From: DASPSR01 sp035516175
GTDB taxonomy: Bacteria > Nitrospirota > UBA9217
NCBI GenBank assembly: GCA_035516175.1
Contig: DATJAO010000023.1
Span: 1-59,520 of the forward strand
DNA length: 59,520 nucleotides
Direction of reading: 5' to 3'
Below, piece by piece: positions 35,129 to 44,152 of the stretch. The translations under genes and the position numbers were made by a program. Position 1 is the first letter of the stretch; every line of letters starts with the position of its first letter. Below the pieces are notes generated by a model. It ran no database searches and was not told where the DNA came from. It worked only from the letters and a program-made list of their open reading frames with translations.

Positions 35129-36100
35129 ATGCAGAAACGATTACTTGGGAATTCCGATCTTGCGATCACAGCCGTAGGCTACGGGGCATGGGCAATAGGC
35201 GGCTCTGGTTGGGAGTACGCCTGGGGACCGCAGAACGACGATGACTCGATTGCCGCGATACGGAGGGCCCTTGATATGGGCGTCAACTGGATCGATACAG
35301 CAGCGGTCTACGGCTTGGGCCACTCCGAAGTGATCGTGGCACGCGCTCTTTCAGGGCGGCCGGGACCGCGGCCGTACGTGTTCACTAAGTGCGGGCTGCG
35401 CTGGAACGTGCAAGGGCGGGTGTACCGGTCGCTCAAAGCCGCGTCGGTCCGCCAGGAATGCGAAGCAAGCCTGCGCCGGCTCCGCGTCGATGCGATCGAC
35501 CTCTATCAGGTCCACTGGCCGCCCGAGGACGACGGGCCGGAGCTCGAAGAGGGGTGGGCAGCACTGGCTGCCCTGCAGCGCGAGGGAAAGGTACGCTGGA
35601 TCGGCGTGTCGAACTTCCGTGTGGAACAGTTAAAGCGGGCGCAGGCCATTGCGCGCGTTACCTCGCTGCAGCCGCCCTATTCACTCATCCGGCGCGGAAT
35701 TGAGACGGAGATCCTCCCGTTCTGCCAGCGGGAAGGTATCGGCGTGATCGTCTACGCGCCGATGGCGTCGGGACTGCTGACCGGAGCAATGACTCGCGAA
35801 CGGGCTGCGAATCTCCCTCCTGACGACTGGCGGAGCAGGAATCCTGAATTCAATGAGCCGAACCTCTCCAGGAACCTTGCCTTGGTCGAGCGGCTCCGCA
35901 CGGTGGGCAATCGTCACGGCCGGTCACCTGGCGAGGTGGCAATCGCCTGGACACTCAGAAATAGTCTTGTCACGGGTGCTATCGTCGGGGCGCGCAGCGA
36001 GATGCAGGCCGAAGGCGTGATGCGTGCGGCGGAGCTCCGTCTCAGGGAGGACGAGATAGCCAACATTGAAGGGTATAACGGGGATCAGAAATTTAAATGA
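35129..36100 (+). CDS. Aldo/keto reductase
   Basis: 323 residues of the AKR TIM-barrel fold. Catalytic tetrad: D in WIDTAAVYG, Y in AVYG, K in VFTKCG and H in LYQVHWPP. NADPH site SNFRVEQL and the AIVGARSEMQ end. It reduces an aldehyde or ketone; the substrate is unknown. ATG 35129 follows AAAGGGAGAACACT. GC content is higher than the neighbours and codons are slightly different (GCG, CGG common), so it may have been gained separately. It lies 103 bases after putA on the same strand. Confidence 0.92.
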   Translation: MQKRLLGNSDLAITAVGYGAWAIGGSGWEYAWGPQNDDDSIAAIRRALDMGVNWIDTAAVYGLGHSEVIVARALSGRPGPRPYVFTKCGLRWNVQGRVYRSLKAASVRQECEASLRRLRVDAIDLYQVHWPPEDDGPELEEGWAALAALQREGKVRWIGVSNFRVEQLKRAQAIARVTSLQPPYSLIRRGIETEILPFCQREGIGVIVYAPMASGLLTGAMTRERAANLPPDDWRSRNPEFNEPNLSRNLALVERLRTVGNRHGRSPGEVAIAWTLRNSLVTGAIVGARSEMQAEGVMRAAELRLREDEIANIEGYNGDQKFK

Positions 36101-36312
36101 TACTAGCCCGTATCGAGATGAAGATTATCAAGGTTAAAACGGGCTGGAGAGAACCACCTATTACACCATGGTGAGGAGTGATTTTCGTGACACGGCAATC
36201 GTTCACTAACTGCATCTTAAATGCGAGAGATCATTGCTCCGCTCCCAAAGGGAAGAGCAGAGAGATTTTTGAACAGCCCGTCACTCTTCTCAGCCACCGA
36301 TAGCCTTTTTAC

Positions 36313-36345
36313 AAAAAAAGACCGGCGAAAGCTCTTCAGCCGGCC
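36313..36345 (-). terminator. Terminator after the 105-residue gene
   Basis: On the minus strand GGCCGGC / GCCGGTC (7-bp stem, 12-base loop) followed by seven T. It lies 27 bases after the stop of the gene at 36372-36689. Confidence 0.75.
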
Positions 36346-36371
36346 TTCAACGCACTGGTTCCCGGATCCGG

Positions 36372-36689
36372 TTACCCACCGAGATAACCGCCGGAAAAAT
36401 CGATCTCCGGAGCCCTTTCAGCCGGACCGACCGAGACGATGTTATCATTGTATTCGGTCGAGCCCTTCCAGTCGAAGGGGCATGCATGCGAAAGGATCTG
36501 GATTTTCCACTCGATCTGGTCGGCGAGCTCTCGGAGATGGCGCTCGTACACCCCGAAGACCTTGGTCTTCGCTCCGTAGGTACGAGCAAGATCATCCCGC
36601 GTGTCAAGTATCTTCTTTTTCATTCCCGAGAGCTCTGTGTACGCTACATCGCAAAAGCCCCTAACGTTTATGTCTTTTACAGTTGCCAT
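36372..36689 (-). CDS. Conserved-looking hypothetical protein, 105 residues
   Basis: A strong ribosome site (AAGGAGGTATCC) stands before ATG 36689 and a terminator follows, so this is a real monocistronic gene. The central half is a likely long helix (VAYTELSGMKKKILDTRDDL; YERHLRELADQIEWKIQIL), then HACPFDWKGSTEYNDNIVSV and a Gly-rich end (FSGGYLGG). I do not recognise the family. Soluble, no signal peptide. Confidence 0.75.
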   Translation of the reverse strand: MATVKDINVRGFCDVAYTELSGMKKKILDTRDDLARTYGAKTKVFGVYERHLRELADQIEWKIQILSHACPFDWKGSTEYNDNIVSVGPAERAPEIDFSGGYLGG

Positions 36690-37195
36690 GGATACCTCCT
36701 TGACTTAACGTTGCACCGGGAAATCAGGCTTTGCTCAAGCCCCTCCTTCCCCTGCCATCAAGTCATATCGTTTACAATCAAATCTTATGATTCAAATATA
36801 GCATGATATCTGCGGATACGCAGAAAAATATAGGAGTAAATTGGTACTATTTATGCGCGTTACCTGCCTAAAGGCAGGAATGACCACTGTCTGCTAAATC
36901 GGGATCGGATGAAAGTTTGATTGGGGTTCGTATGGGGGGCTAGTCGGCAGTGTTCGACCTTGAGCGCTTACCTGCATTCGAAGGATTTGCAAGGACACAC
37001 GGACTCCCTGCACCCTTTCACTCATATCAACAATCACCTCCCGAAGGCTGGATCTGTGGTGATACCTTTAGGAAGCAAGAGAGAACATCCTTTCGTCCCA
37101 GCATGATATACTTAAAACAGTCGTACATTTTATGATATGGTTCCATAACAACCAATGCAATGAATGCACATCCTACCTTAATGTTGATTAATGGG
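36690..37195. other. Intergenic region, nothing recognised before the transporter remnant
   Basis: About 500 bases. No gene of known family, no RNA gene and no repeat were seen; the 36690-36730 part must hold the promoter of the 105-residue gene. Confidence 0.5.
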
Positions 37196-37464
37196 CGGCT
37201 TCTTGAAATCTCCGGATCTGTGGCCTTCGGAATGGGCTGTGTAAGCTGGTATGCAGCCTTGCAGGGACTCACAGCAACGCGGGCGGCTACTGTGCAACTT
37301 TCGGCTTCGTCATTGCGGCTTTTAGTGGAGTGGTCTTTTTGTTGGAGGCCATTTCAATACGGCTGGTCACAGCCAGCCTGCTTATAATCGGTGGTGTGGG
37401 GCTGACCGTCCTGGGGAAAGAGCGCATGAGTCGTAGACAAACAGCATCCCGGCAAACTCACTAA
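37196..37464 (+). pseudogene. EamA/DMT-family transporter, C-terminal remnant
   Basis: Up to about 37320 the frame reads VAFGMGCVSWYAALQGLTAT RAATVQL, a DMT helix with the LTATRAA motif. The rest continues in another frame (FSGVVFLLEAISIRLVTASL, LIIGGVGLTVLGKER) to a stop at 37462-37464. These are the last three helices of a roughly 300-residue transporter, with a frameshift; the first two thirds are missing. Non-functional. Confidence 0.75.
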
Positions 37465-37496
37465 CACCGGCCCCCTGGGGACATGCGGTCGACGCT

Positions 37497-38480
37497 ATGA
37501 ATACATCATCCTCCTATACAATTCTTGTAACGGGCCTCGGCGCACTAGGAACCGTGTTCGCAACGCTCTTGAAAAAAGCTGGCTGTTCTGTATTCGCGCT
37601 CACGAAGGACAAGTATCTGCCCGCTCATTCTAACCGGAGAGTCCGTGTCACAGGCATCTGGGGTGAGCATGAGGCGGCTCTCGACGGGATATACAGCTCC
37701 ATCGACCCTCTCAGGAAAAGAAAAATCGACATCATCATCCTCACTGTCAAGTCTTACGATACGGCAGCAGCGATTGCACAGGTGAAACCGCTCGTGGGAG
37801 AGCATACCCTCGTTATCACAGCCCAGAACGGATACGGAAACTACGAAATAGTGTCAACCGTTGTCGGCAAAGAACGCACACTCTTGGCGAGGATCATTTT
37901 CGGCGTAAAGCTACACGCGCCAGGACAAGCAGAGGTCACGGTCATCGCCGACGATGTCCGGATTGGCCAACCCCACGGAGCGGTGGACCGTAACAGGGTT
38001 CAGAAGGTAGCAGTGGTGCTCACCGCAGCCGGCATTCCAACCTCATACGCGGAGAACGTCTACGCTATCCTCTGGGACAAGATACTTTACAATGCGGCGC
38101 TCAACCCGCTCGGTGCGGTCCTCGAGTGCACCTACGGCCAGCTCGCGGAGAATGCCGAAACGCGGCAGATCATGAACTCGATCATCGACGAAATATTCCG
38201 TGTTGCAAAGGCGCATGGAATGCCTCTGAACTGGAAATCAGCAGAGGAGTATCTCAAACATTTCTACACCAACCTTGTACCGTCCACGTCAAAGCATTTC
38301 CCGTCCATGTACTACGACGTCAAGGCGTTTAAGCGGCTCGAAATCGACGCACTGAATGGCGCCATCGTCATGCTCGCGCGAGACATGGGTATTCGCGTGC
38401 CCGTAAACGAGACCATCACGGGACTTCTCAGGGCAAAAGAAGCGCTGACGGCCGCTGCGAAAATTTCATGTCAAAGCTGA
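37497..38480 (+). CDS. Ketopantoate reductase-family protein (PanE/ApbA)
   Basis: 327 residues. NAD(P)-binding Rossmann motif VTGLGALGTVFATLL (GxGxxG) at residue 13, TVKSYDTAAA (the Lys of the active site), TAQNGYGN and KILYNAALNPLGAVL with the Asn-Pro-L-G region, and a C-terminal helical domain. Members reduce 2-dehydropantoate to pantoate with NADPH for CoA synthesis. The substrate could also be a related 2-oxo acid, as the family has side branches. It lies 33 bases after a transporter remnant. ATG 37497 lacks a strong ribosome site. Confidence 0.8.
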   Translation: MNTSSSYTILVTGLGALGTVFATLLKKAGCSVFALTKDKYLPAHSNRRVRVTGIWGEHEAALDGIYSSIDPLRKRKIDIIILTVKSYDTAAAIAQVKPLVGEHTLVITAQNGYGNYEIVSTVVGKERTLLARIIFGVKLHAPGQAEVTVIADDVRIGQPHGAVDRNRVQKVAVVLTAAGIPTSYAENVYAILWDKILYNAALNPLGAVLECTYGQLAENAETRQIMNSIIDEIFRVAKAHGMPLNWKSAEEYLKHFYTNLVPSTSKHFPSMYYDVKAFKRLEIDALNGAIVMLARDMGIRVPVNETITGLLRAKEALTAAAKISCQS

Positions 38481-38731
38481 GAGGACGGAGATCATCGAGT
38501 CAGCCCTGTCCGAGATCCTCTATCAATAAAAGTGAGAAGATTTATTCACGGGGGAATAGAGGCGCTGTTTCAATCTCCAACAATGTGAAGGATTTAAATT
38601 TATCGTGAAAGTAGCCGATAAGAAGTATATTGCGGCAGAAAAAATTGCAGATTCGAGGAGCAAACGAGCACGGTGTAAGACTATATATAATTGAATTGTT
38701 GAATAAAAAAATATGTCATAACAATTTTCCC

Positions 38732-38760
38732 TTGTCAAAATAGATGGTTTACGGTATACT
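38732..38760 (+). promoter_or_regulatory. Candidate sigma70 promoter of the HD-GYP gene
   Basis: TTGTCA (38732-38737), 17-base spacer, TATACT (38755-38760), giving a leader of about 70 bases to ATG 38838. Match is 5 of 6 at both boxes. Confidence 0.65.
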
Positions 38761-38837
38761 TTAGTATTACTTTGCTAATTTACATTTCTACCCGGTGATG
38801 CACTGATAGTCCATTAATTAGAGGATTTCATATCGAC

Positions 38838-40190
38838 ATGCTCACCAAATTTAACAGCATCAGATTCAAAATTGCCGGCATGGTGCTGCTCCTACTTATT
38901 GTTTCCGCCCTCGCTTTCTACACCATCACCCTCACGATTATGAACCATAATCTCCTCAATGAGGTGCTCAAAAGATCGGAAGCGCTTTCAAAGAGTGCGG
39001 CGGCATCTGCGGGTTACAGTCTGCTCTCAAAGGACTTACTCGCCCTTGACAACATGGTTTTCAGGATACGCGAGACCAATCGGGATGTAGAATCTATAGC
39101 GATAGTGGATCCCGATATGAAAATCATAGCGCACAGCGATATAGCCAAGACCGGAAAGACACTATCGCCCCCTCAGGGGCGCTTACTCCAGCAAGGCGCT
39201 GATGGGACTACGATAACGGAATCAACGAGCCCATCCGTTGAAAGTTTTAATATCGTAAGCCCCATTAACACATTCAATAAGCGGCAGGGTACGGTTATTC
39301 TCAGCGTAAACAAATCGTCGCTGCAGGACGCACAGCATGCGGCGCGAAAGGGAATCATGGTGTTCTTTTCGGTAATTCTGCTGCTTGGCATTGCCGGCAG
39401 CATTACCCTTTCATCGTTTTTGACCAGACCGATTCAAGAGCTTTCCGCAGGCGTGGACGACCTCAAAGAGGGGAAAAAGTATCGACAGCTCAAAATCTAT
39501 TCGCAAGACGAGTTCGGGAGGTTGACTGCAAGCTTCAATGAAATGATGGTATTGATAGACGAACAGAGCAGCAAGCTCAATAGATACGCTAAAGATTTGG
39601 AGGACTCATATGTTTCCACGGTGAGGGTGCTTGCCGCGGCAATCGACGCAAGAGACCCCTATACCCACGGGCACTCAACGAGGGTTTCGATGCTTTCTCT
39701 GCAGCTCGGGAGGGAAATCGGTCTGAACAACGCGTCGTTGGAAGAACTCGAGGTCGCGTGCCTGTTCCACGACATTGGCAAGATCAAAACGCCGGATTTG
39801 ATCCTCCAGAAAAGAGAAAAGCTGAACGCATGGGAGTATAAGGAAATGATGCGCCACACCGAATACGGGGCTGCTATTCTCAGCAAAGCATCGTCACTGC
39901 AAAAATATATACCGCCGGTCAGGCACCACCACGAATGGTTTAATGGCAAAGGGTATCCCGACGGCCTGAAGGGTGACGCCATTCCCCTGTTTGCCGCAAT
40001 TATCGCCATATCCGATTCCTATGACGCAATGACGTCAAACAGACCCTACCGGAACGCCATTTCAGAAATGGAGACGCTGGAGGAACTCATGGACTGCGCC
40101 GGCACGCAATTCCATCCCGATCTCGTGAAGGTCTTCACCAGGATCATGGATAAGCGGATTACCCGGGAAATGCAAGAGACTCGAGGGTAG
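38838..40190 (+). CDS. HAMP and HD-GYP domain sensor, c-di-GMP phosphodiesterase
   Basis: 450 residues. Membrane helix about 13-34, periplasmic sensor region 35-170 (single-Cache-like), second helix about 172-192, HAMP about 192-245 (LTRPIQELSAGVDDLKEGKK), short coil, then the HD-GYP domain from about 260: HDIGK (FHDIGKIKTPD), HHHEWFNGKGYPDGL (GYP motif with the H-H pair) and SDSYDAMTSNRPYR. All metal residues are present, so it should hydrolyse c-di-GMP to GMP in response to a periplasmic signal. The next gene (TPR lipoprotein) starts 6 bases later and may be its partner. Confidence 0.94.
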   Translation: MLTKFNSIRFKIAGMVLLLLIVSALAFYTITLTIMNHNLLNEVLKRSEALSKSAAASAGYSLLSKDLLALDNMVFRIRETNRDVESIAIVDPDMKIIAHSDIAKTGKTLSPPQGRLLQQGADGTTITESTSPSVESFNIVSPINTFNKRQGTVILSVNKSSLQDAQHAARKGIMVFFSVILLLGIAGSITLSSFLTRPIQELSAGVDDLKEGKKYRQLKIYSQDEFGRLTASFNEMMVLIDEQSSKLNRYAKDLEDSYVSTVRVLAAAIDARDPYTHGHSTRVSMLSLQLGREIGLNNASLEELEVACLFHDIGKIKTPDLILQKREKLNAWEYKEMMRHTEYGAAILSKASSLQKYIPPVRHHHEWFNGKGYPDGLKGDAIPLFAAIIAISDSYDAMTSNRPYRNAISEMETLEELMDCAGTQFHPDLVKVFTRIMDKRITREMQETRG

Positions 40191-40196
40191 AAAAGA

Positions 40197-40790
40197 ATGC
40201 AGCTTCTTTCCTGGAAAATAATAACTCTCCATGCGGTCCTGATATTTTTGGTGTTTCCCTCATGCATGCCGCAGAAAAAAGCAGCGATTGAACGTGCGAC
40301 GACAGATCGAACACGCATGGAAATCGAACGAACGCGTATGGAATCCGAACAGTATCTAGCCGAGGGTGATTATAAAAGCGCTATGGACGTCTATGCCGAT
40401 GCCTGCCGAAAACATCCTAAGCATCCGACGCTCAGCACGAACTACCGCAAAACCATAGAGGATATTCATCGTCTCGCCGATGAGGCTTTCACCAGAGAGG
40501 ATTTTGCCTCATCAGGGCGGGCATATTTTGTCTTATCGAAAAACTATCCGTATTATCAGGAACTCATCCCGGAGCTGTCGTTTGACAAGGGATTCCTCAA
40601 TGCAAGATTGGAGGATTGCAGTTCGCACCTTTCGCAACGAGCACTGGCCTATTACAGAAAAGGCAACCTCGCCGAGGCGATCTCCATCTGGAAGAGCATC
40701 CTTGCATTCGATCCGAACAATTCAGGCATTGCAAAAGCAATCCATACAGCCACTATCCAGTTGAATAATCTTCAGAATGAGAGAGAATGA
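40197..40790 (+). CDS. TPR-repeat lipoprotein
   Basis: 197 residues. Signal peptide with lipobox LVFPSC (Cys at about 23), so it is anchored to a membrane in the periplasm. Residues 33-52 carry a short repeat (RTRMEIERTRMESEQ). Then TPR-like pairs: YLAEGDYKSAMDVYADACRK, LADEAFTREDFASSGRAYFV and ALAYYRKGNLAEAISIWKSI with a following LAFDPNNSGIAKAI. It follows the HD-GYP sensor by 6 bases, so the two are one operon; it may sense or assemble something in the envelope that the sensor reads. Function unknown. Confidence 0.83.
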   Translation: MQLLSWKIITLHAVLIFLVFPSCMPQKKAAIERATTDRTRMEIERTRMESEQYLAEGDYKSAMDVYADACRKHPKHPTLSTNYRKTIEDIHRLADEAFTREDFASSGRAYFVLSKNYPYYQELIPELSFDKGFLNARLEDCSSHLSQRALAYYRKGNLAEAISIWKSILAFDPNNSGIAKAIHTATIQLNNLQNERE

Positions 40791-40919
40791 ACACTCCTCT
40801 TCCTTGTTCCTCCTGAAGTTTAAATTCCGTTCATGTATAGCCGCCCTCGCCTCTCCTGTTGCAAAGCCCCGTTATTTGTGATACGGTGAACCTTCCTTTT
40901 AAGAAACAAGGATCATGGA

Positions 40920-40937
40920 TTCCCGCTTTCGCGGGAA
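40920..40937. repeat. Short REP-like hairpin at the rdgB start
   Basis: TTCCCGC-TTTC-GCGGGAA, a perfect 7-bp stem, 11 bases before the rdgB ATG. This hairpin with its flanks is a widespread repeat in bacterial genomes (ATTCCCGC-TTTC-GCGGGAAT). Its GGGAA arm is the only purine-rich stretch in the position of a ribosome site, so it might affect start access. Confidence 0.7.
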
Positions 40938-40948
40938 CAACGAAAAAA

Positions 40949-41548
40949 ATGGAAATTGTTCTCGCGACACGCAATAAAAAAAAGATCGAAGAGATCAAGC
41001 GGATTGCTGCTGACCTGCCCGTAACCATCCTCTCTCTCGATAATTTCCCGAATTGCCCTGAAACGGTGGAGGACAGGGACACCTTCGAGGAGAATGCGGC
41101 CAAGAAAGCAATCGAGGTCTGCCAATGCACGGGTAAACACGCCCTTGCCGACGACTCAGGACTAGAAGTCGATGCTTTGAACGGAGCCCCCGGGGTCTAT
41201 TCCGCCCGATACGCCGGCGGCACCAGCGGGAACGACATCAGAAATTACGAGAAGCTTCTTGCCGAACTCGAGGATGTCCCGGACGCTGAAAGGAGTGCCC
41301 AATTCGTCTGCTGCATAGCCCTCGCCTTCCCTGACGGCACGGTAAAGACTTTCTTTGGCTACGCCAAAGGTCGTATTGGACATGAACCCAGAGGCAATAC
41401 CGGGTTCGGCTATGACCCAGTTTTCATCCCTGATGGCCATAAAAGAACTTTTGCTGAGATGTCCGGAGAGGAGAAGGACCGCCTCAGTCACCGTGGCAAA
41501 GCTCTTGAAAAACTGGCCGATTTTCTTCACGAGGAACCCCATTTATAA
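40949..41548 (+). CDS. rdgB: Non-canonical purine NTP pyrophosphatase (RdgB/HAM1)
   Basis: 199 residues from ATG 40949; a longer frame from 40859 runs through a hairpin repeat and is not the start. Motifs: LATRNKKKIEEI (phosphate site), ADDSGLEVDALNGAPGVYSARYAG (metal and substrate Asp), GNTGFGYDPVFIPDG and the final SHRGKALEKL. It removes ITP, XTP and dITP as monophosphates to avoid their use in DNA and RNA. It lies about 160 bases after the TPR lipoprotein gene, with nothing but the repeat between them. Confidence 0.95.
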   Translation: MEIVLATRNKKKIEEIKRIAADLPVTILSLDNFPNCPETVEDRDTFEENAAKKAIEVCQCTGKHALADDSGLEVDALNGAPGVYSARYAGGTSGNDIRNYEKLLAELEDVPDAERSAQFVCCIALAFPDGTVKTFFGYAKGRIGHEPRGNTGFGYDPVFIPDGHKRTFAEMSGEEKDRLSHRGKALEKLADFLHEEPHL

Positions 41549-41697
41549 ACAAAACTAATATTCAAATTATAATTTTTAACTTGAAAAAAAACTCTTTTTC
41601 AACGATTATAGGCCGGTTAAAAACTCAAGAAGGTGTTATTGCGCCTTTTATCATTCTCTCTTTCTGAAATAAATCTTTTCTACGGAGGATCCACCTG

Positions 41698-42345
41698 ATG
41701 GCAAAGAGGGTAGTGCTGCTCGGAGCTCCCGGTGCCGGCAAAGGCACGCAGGCAAAGATGCTGACTGAGAAGTACAAGATTCCACAGATCTCTACGGGAG
41801 ACATCCTCCGCAAAGCCGTTGCTGACGGCACGCCTCTCGGCAAAGAAGCTAAGGTTATCATGGATCAGGGCGGTCTCGTGTCCGACAAGATCGTGCTGGG
41901 CCTCGTTGAAGAGCGCATCAAACAGCCCGATTGCAAAGCCGGCTTCATCCTAGATGGGTTCCCGCGCAATACAGCCCAGGCAGAAGCGCTTGACAAGATG
42001 CTCGCCGCGATGGGGGCGCCGCTCAACGTGGCCCTTAACATCGACGTGGACATGAACGATCTCCTGAAGCGCCTTACCGGCCGCAGGACCTGCAAAGGCT
42101 GCCAGCAGATGTACAACATCTATTTCTCGGCTCCCAAGAAGGACGGTGTCTGCGACAAGTGCGGCGGAGCGCTCTTCCAGCGCGACGACGACAAGGAAGA
42201 GACAATCAAGAAGCGTCTCGACGTATACCAGAAGCAGACTGCGCCGCTTATCGATTACTACTCAAAGAAAAAAATCATGAAGACCGTCATGGGTGTGGGC
42301 AGCATCAACGATATCTTCAACAAGGTGACGGCGGTCCTCGGGTAA
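41698..42345 (+). CDS. adk: Adenylate kinase, zinc-binding long form
   Basis: 215 residues. Walker A GAPGAGKGTQAKM at about 8-17, NMP domain ISTGDILR, LID with zinc cysteines C-x2-C ... C-x2-C (TCKGCQQMYNIYF; GVCDKCGG). It catalyses AMP + ATP = 2 ADP. It precedes sat by 61 bases on the same strand. APS reductase releases AMP, so an Adk in this cluster returns it to ADP; the link is known in sulfate reducers and the order here fits. ATG 41698 follows GGAGGATCCACCTG. Confidence 0.96.
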   Translation: MAKRVVLLGAPGAGKGTQAKMLTEKYKIPQISTGDILRKAVADGTPLGKEAKVIMDQGGLVSDKIVLGLVEERIKQPDCKAGFILDGFPRNTAQAEALDKMLAAMGAPLNVALNIDVDMNDLLKRLTGRRTCKGCQQMYNIYFSAPKKDGVCDKCGGALFQRDDDKEETIKKRLDVYQKQTAPLIDYYSKKKIMKTVMGVGSINDIFNKVTAVLG

Positions 42346-42406
42346 GAGTTGTGGCGTTAGGCCACAGTAGAATATATTTTAAAATTCTTTAAAGGAGGAA
42401 CATGTT
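42346..42406. promoter_or_regulatory. adk-sat gap with a hairpin
   Basis: TGTGGC-GTTAG-GCCACA, a 6-bp stem at about 42350-42366, lies just after the adk stop, followed by an AT-rich stretch (ATATATTTTAAAATTCTT) and the strong sat ribosome site AAAGGAGGAAC. It may be a weak terminator or attenuator that separates adk and sat levels. Confidence 0.4.
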
Positions 42407-43645
42407 ATGGCACTGGTAAAACCTCACGGCAAACAGAAGAAGCTCATACCGCTTCTTCTCACCGGCACGGCCCTTCAGAAGGAGCTCAAGAAGGCCGCGA
42501 AGCTGAAGCAGCTCAAGATCTCATCGCGCGAGACCGCGGACCTCGTGATGATGGGCATCGGCGCCTTCACCCCGCTCAAAGGCTTCATGTCGAAGAAGGA
42601 CTGGAAGGGCGTATGCGACAAGTACAAGATGACGGACGGGACGTTCTGGCCTGTACCGGTGACGCTTTCCGCAAGCGCAGAGTTCGCGAACTCGGTCAAG
42701 AAAAACGAAGAGATCACCCTCGTCGACGACGAGTCTGGCACGATCATGGCCACCATGAAGGTGACCGAAAAGTACGCGATGTCCAAGGCCGACAAGGAGC
42801 ATGAGTGCAAGCAGATCTTCCGCACCGTGGACGTTGCCGGCCATCCGGGCGTACAAAAGGTCATGAACCAGCCCGACTTTAACCTGGCCGGTCCGGTAAA
42901 GGTCCTCTCCGAGGCTCACTTCCCAGAGACATTCAAGGGCATCTACATGACCCCGGCCCAGACCCGCAAGATGTTCGAGGAGAAGGGCTGGAGCAAGATC
43001 GCAGCGTTCCAGACCAGGAACCCCATGCACCGTTCGCACGAGTACCTCGCCAAGATCGCCATCGAGACCATGGACGGAGTTCTGATCCACCAGATCCTAG
43101 GCAAGCTCAAAGAGGGTGATATTCCGGCCGATGTCCGCGCCAATGCTATCGATACCCTCATGGAGAAGTACTTCGTGAAGGACACCGTCATCCAGTGCGG
43201 ATACCCCATGGAAATGCGGTATGCCGGCCCGCGCGAAGCGCTTCTGCATGCGCTCTTCCGCCAGAATTTTGGCTGCAGCCACCTGATTGTCGGCCGCGAC
43301 CACGCCGGCGTCGGCGACTACTACGGTCCGTTCGATGCCCAGAAGATCTTCGACGAGATCCCGAGGGGCGCGCTCGAGACCCAGCCGCTCAAGATCGACC
43401 ATACGTTCTACTGCTTCAAGTGCGACGGCATGGCGTCCATGAAGACTTGCCCGCATCAGAAGGAAGACCGGCTCATGCTGTCCGGCACCAAGCTACGGAA
43501 GATGCTCTCCGAGGGCGAGAACGTCCCCGATCACTTCAGCCGCCCCGAAGTGCTCGAGATCCTCAAGAAATACTATGCGGGTCTCACCGAGAAGGTGGAG
43601 ATCAAACTGCACGGTCACGCAGAGGGCATCCATACGCAGAAGTAA
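42407..43645 (+). CDS. sat: Sulfate adenylyltransferase (ATP sulfurylase)
   Basis: 412 residues, homo-oligomeric dissimilatory type. Motifs: GAFTPLKGFMSKKDW, QTRNPMHRSHEY (ATP site HxxH-like), GRDHAGVGDYYGPFDAQ, and zinc residues CFKCDGMASMKTCPH near the C-terminus. It makes APS and PPi from sulfate and ATP. It lies 61 bases after adk and 61 before aprB. Codon use is strongly biased to GC-ending codons, as expected for a highly made enzyme. Sat can also run in reverse in sulfur oxidisers, but the Qmo complex downstream and the lack of sox or other oxidation genes favour reduction. Confidence 0.97.
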   Translation: MALVKPHGKQKKLIPLLLTGTALQKELKKAAKLKQLKISSRETADLVMMGIGAFTPLKGFMSKKDWKGVCDKYKMTDGTFWPVPVTLSASAEFANSVKKNEEITLVDDESGTIMATMKVTEKYAMSKADKEHECKQIFRTVDVAGHPGVQKVMNQPDFNLAGPVKVLSEAHFPETFKGIYMTPAQTRKMFEEKGWSKIAAFQTRNPMHRSHEYLAKIAIETMDGVLIHQILGKLKEGDIPADVRANAIDTLMEKYFVKDTVIQCGYPMEMRYAGPREALLHALFRQNFGCSHLIVGRDHAGVGDYYGPFDAQKIFDEIPRGALETQPLKIDHTFYCFKCDGMASMKTCPHQKEDRLMLSGTKLRKMLSEGENVPDHFSRPEVLEILKKYYAGLTEKVEIKLHGHAEGIHTQK

Positions 43646-43706
43646 CCACGCTTTAACGACTGCAAAATGCAGTTGACTACATTCCATAGATAGGAGGTTT
43701 AGAAAC

Positions 43707-44138
43707 ATGCCGAGTTATGTGATTACAGAGAAGTGTGACGGCTGCAAGGCGCAGGATAAGACTGCTTGCCAGTATATCTGCCCGAACGACCTCATGACCC
43801 TGAACAGGGACCTCATGAAGGCGTACAACCAGGAGCCAGAGCAGTGCTGGGAGTGTTACAACTGCGTGAAGATCTGCCCGCAGCAGGCGATCGAGATCAG
43901 GGGCTACCAGGATTTCTGCCCCCTCGGAGCTAACGTTATCCCGATGAGGGGTACGGACTCCATCATGTGGACCATCAAATTCCGGAACGGGATCCTGAAG
44001 CGGTTCAAGTTCCCGATCAGGACCACTGCCGAAGGTTCGGTCGATCCCTACAAGGGCAAACCTGAAGCAGATATGGCAAAACTCAAACAGCCGGGCTACT
44101 TCACTACTGCGAAGGCCATGCCGGTTATCAAGAAATAA
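43707..44138 (+). CDS. aprB: Adenylylsulfate reductase, beta subunit
   Basis: 143 residues. Two [4Fe-4S] sites: CDGCKAQDKTACQYICP (the AprB-type insertion between the second and third Cys) and CWECYNCVKICPQ. The C-terminal tail wraps around AprA. It brings electrons to the FAD of AprA. It lies 14 bases before aprA, with ATG behind TAGGAGG. Confidence 0.97.
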   Translation: MPSYVITEKCDGCKAQDKTACQYICPNDLMTLNRDLMKAYNQEPEQCWECYNCVKICPQQAIEIRGYQDFCPLGANVIPMRGTDSIMWTIKFRNGILKRFKFPIRTTAEGSVDPYKGKPEADMAKLKQPGYFTTAKAMPVIKK

Positions 44139-44152
44139 GGAGGAAATGACAA

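Noticed and set aside
40859..40948. Upstream extension of rdgB
   Set aside because: It translates a hairpin repeat and lacks the family start; ATG 40949 begins the known motif.
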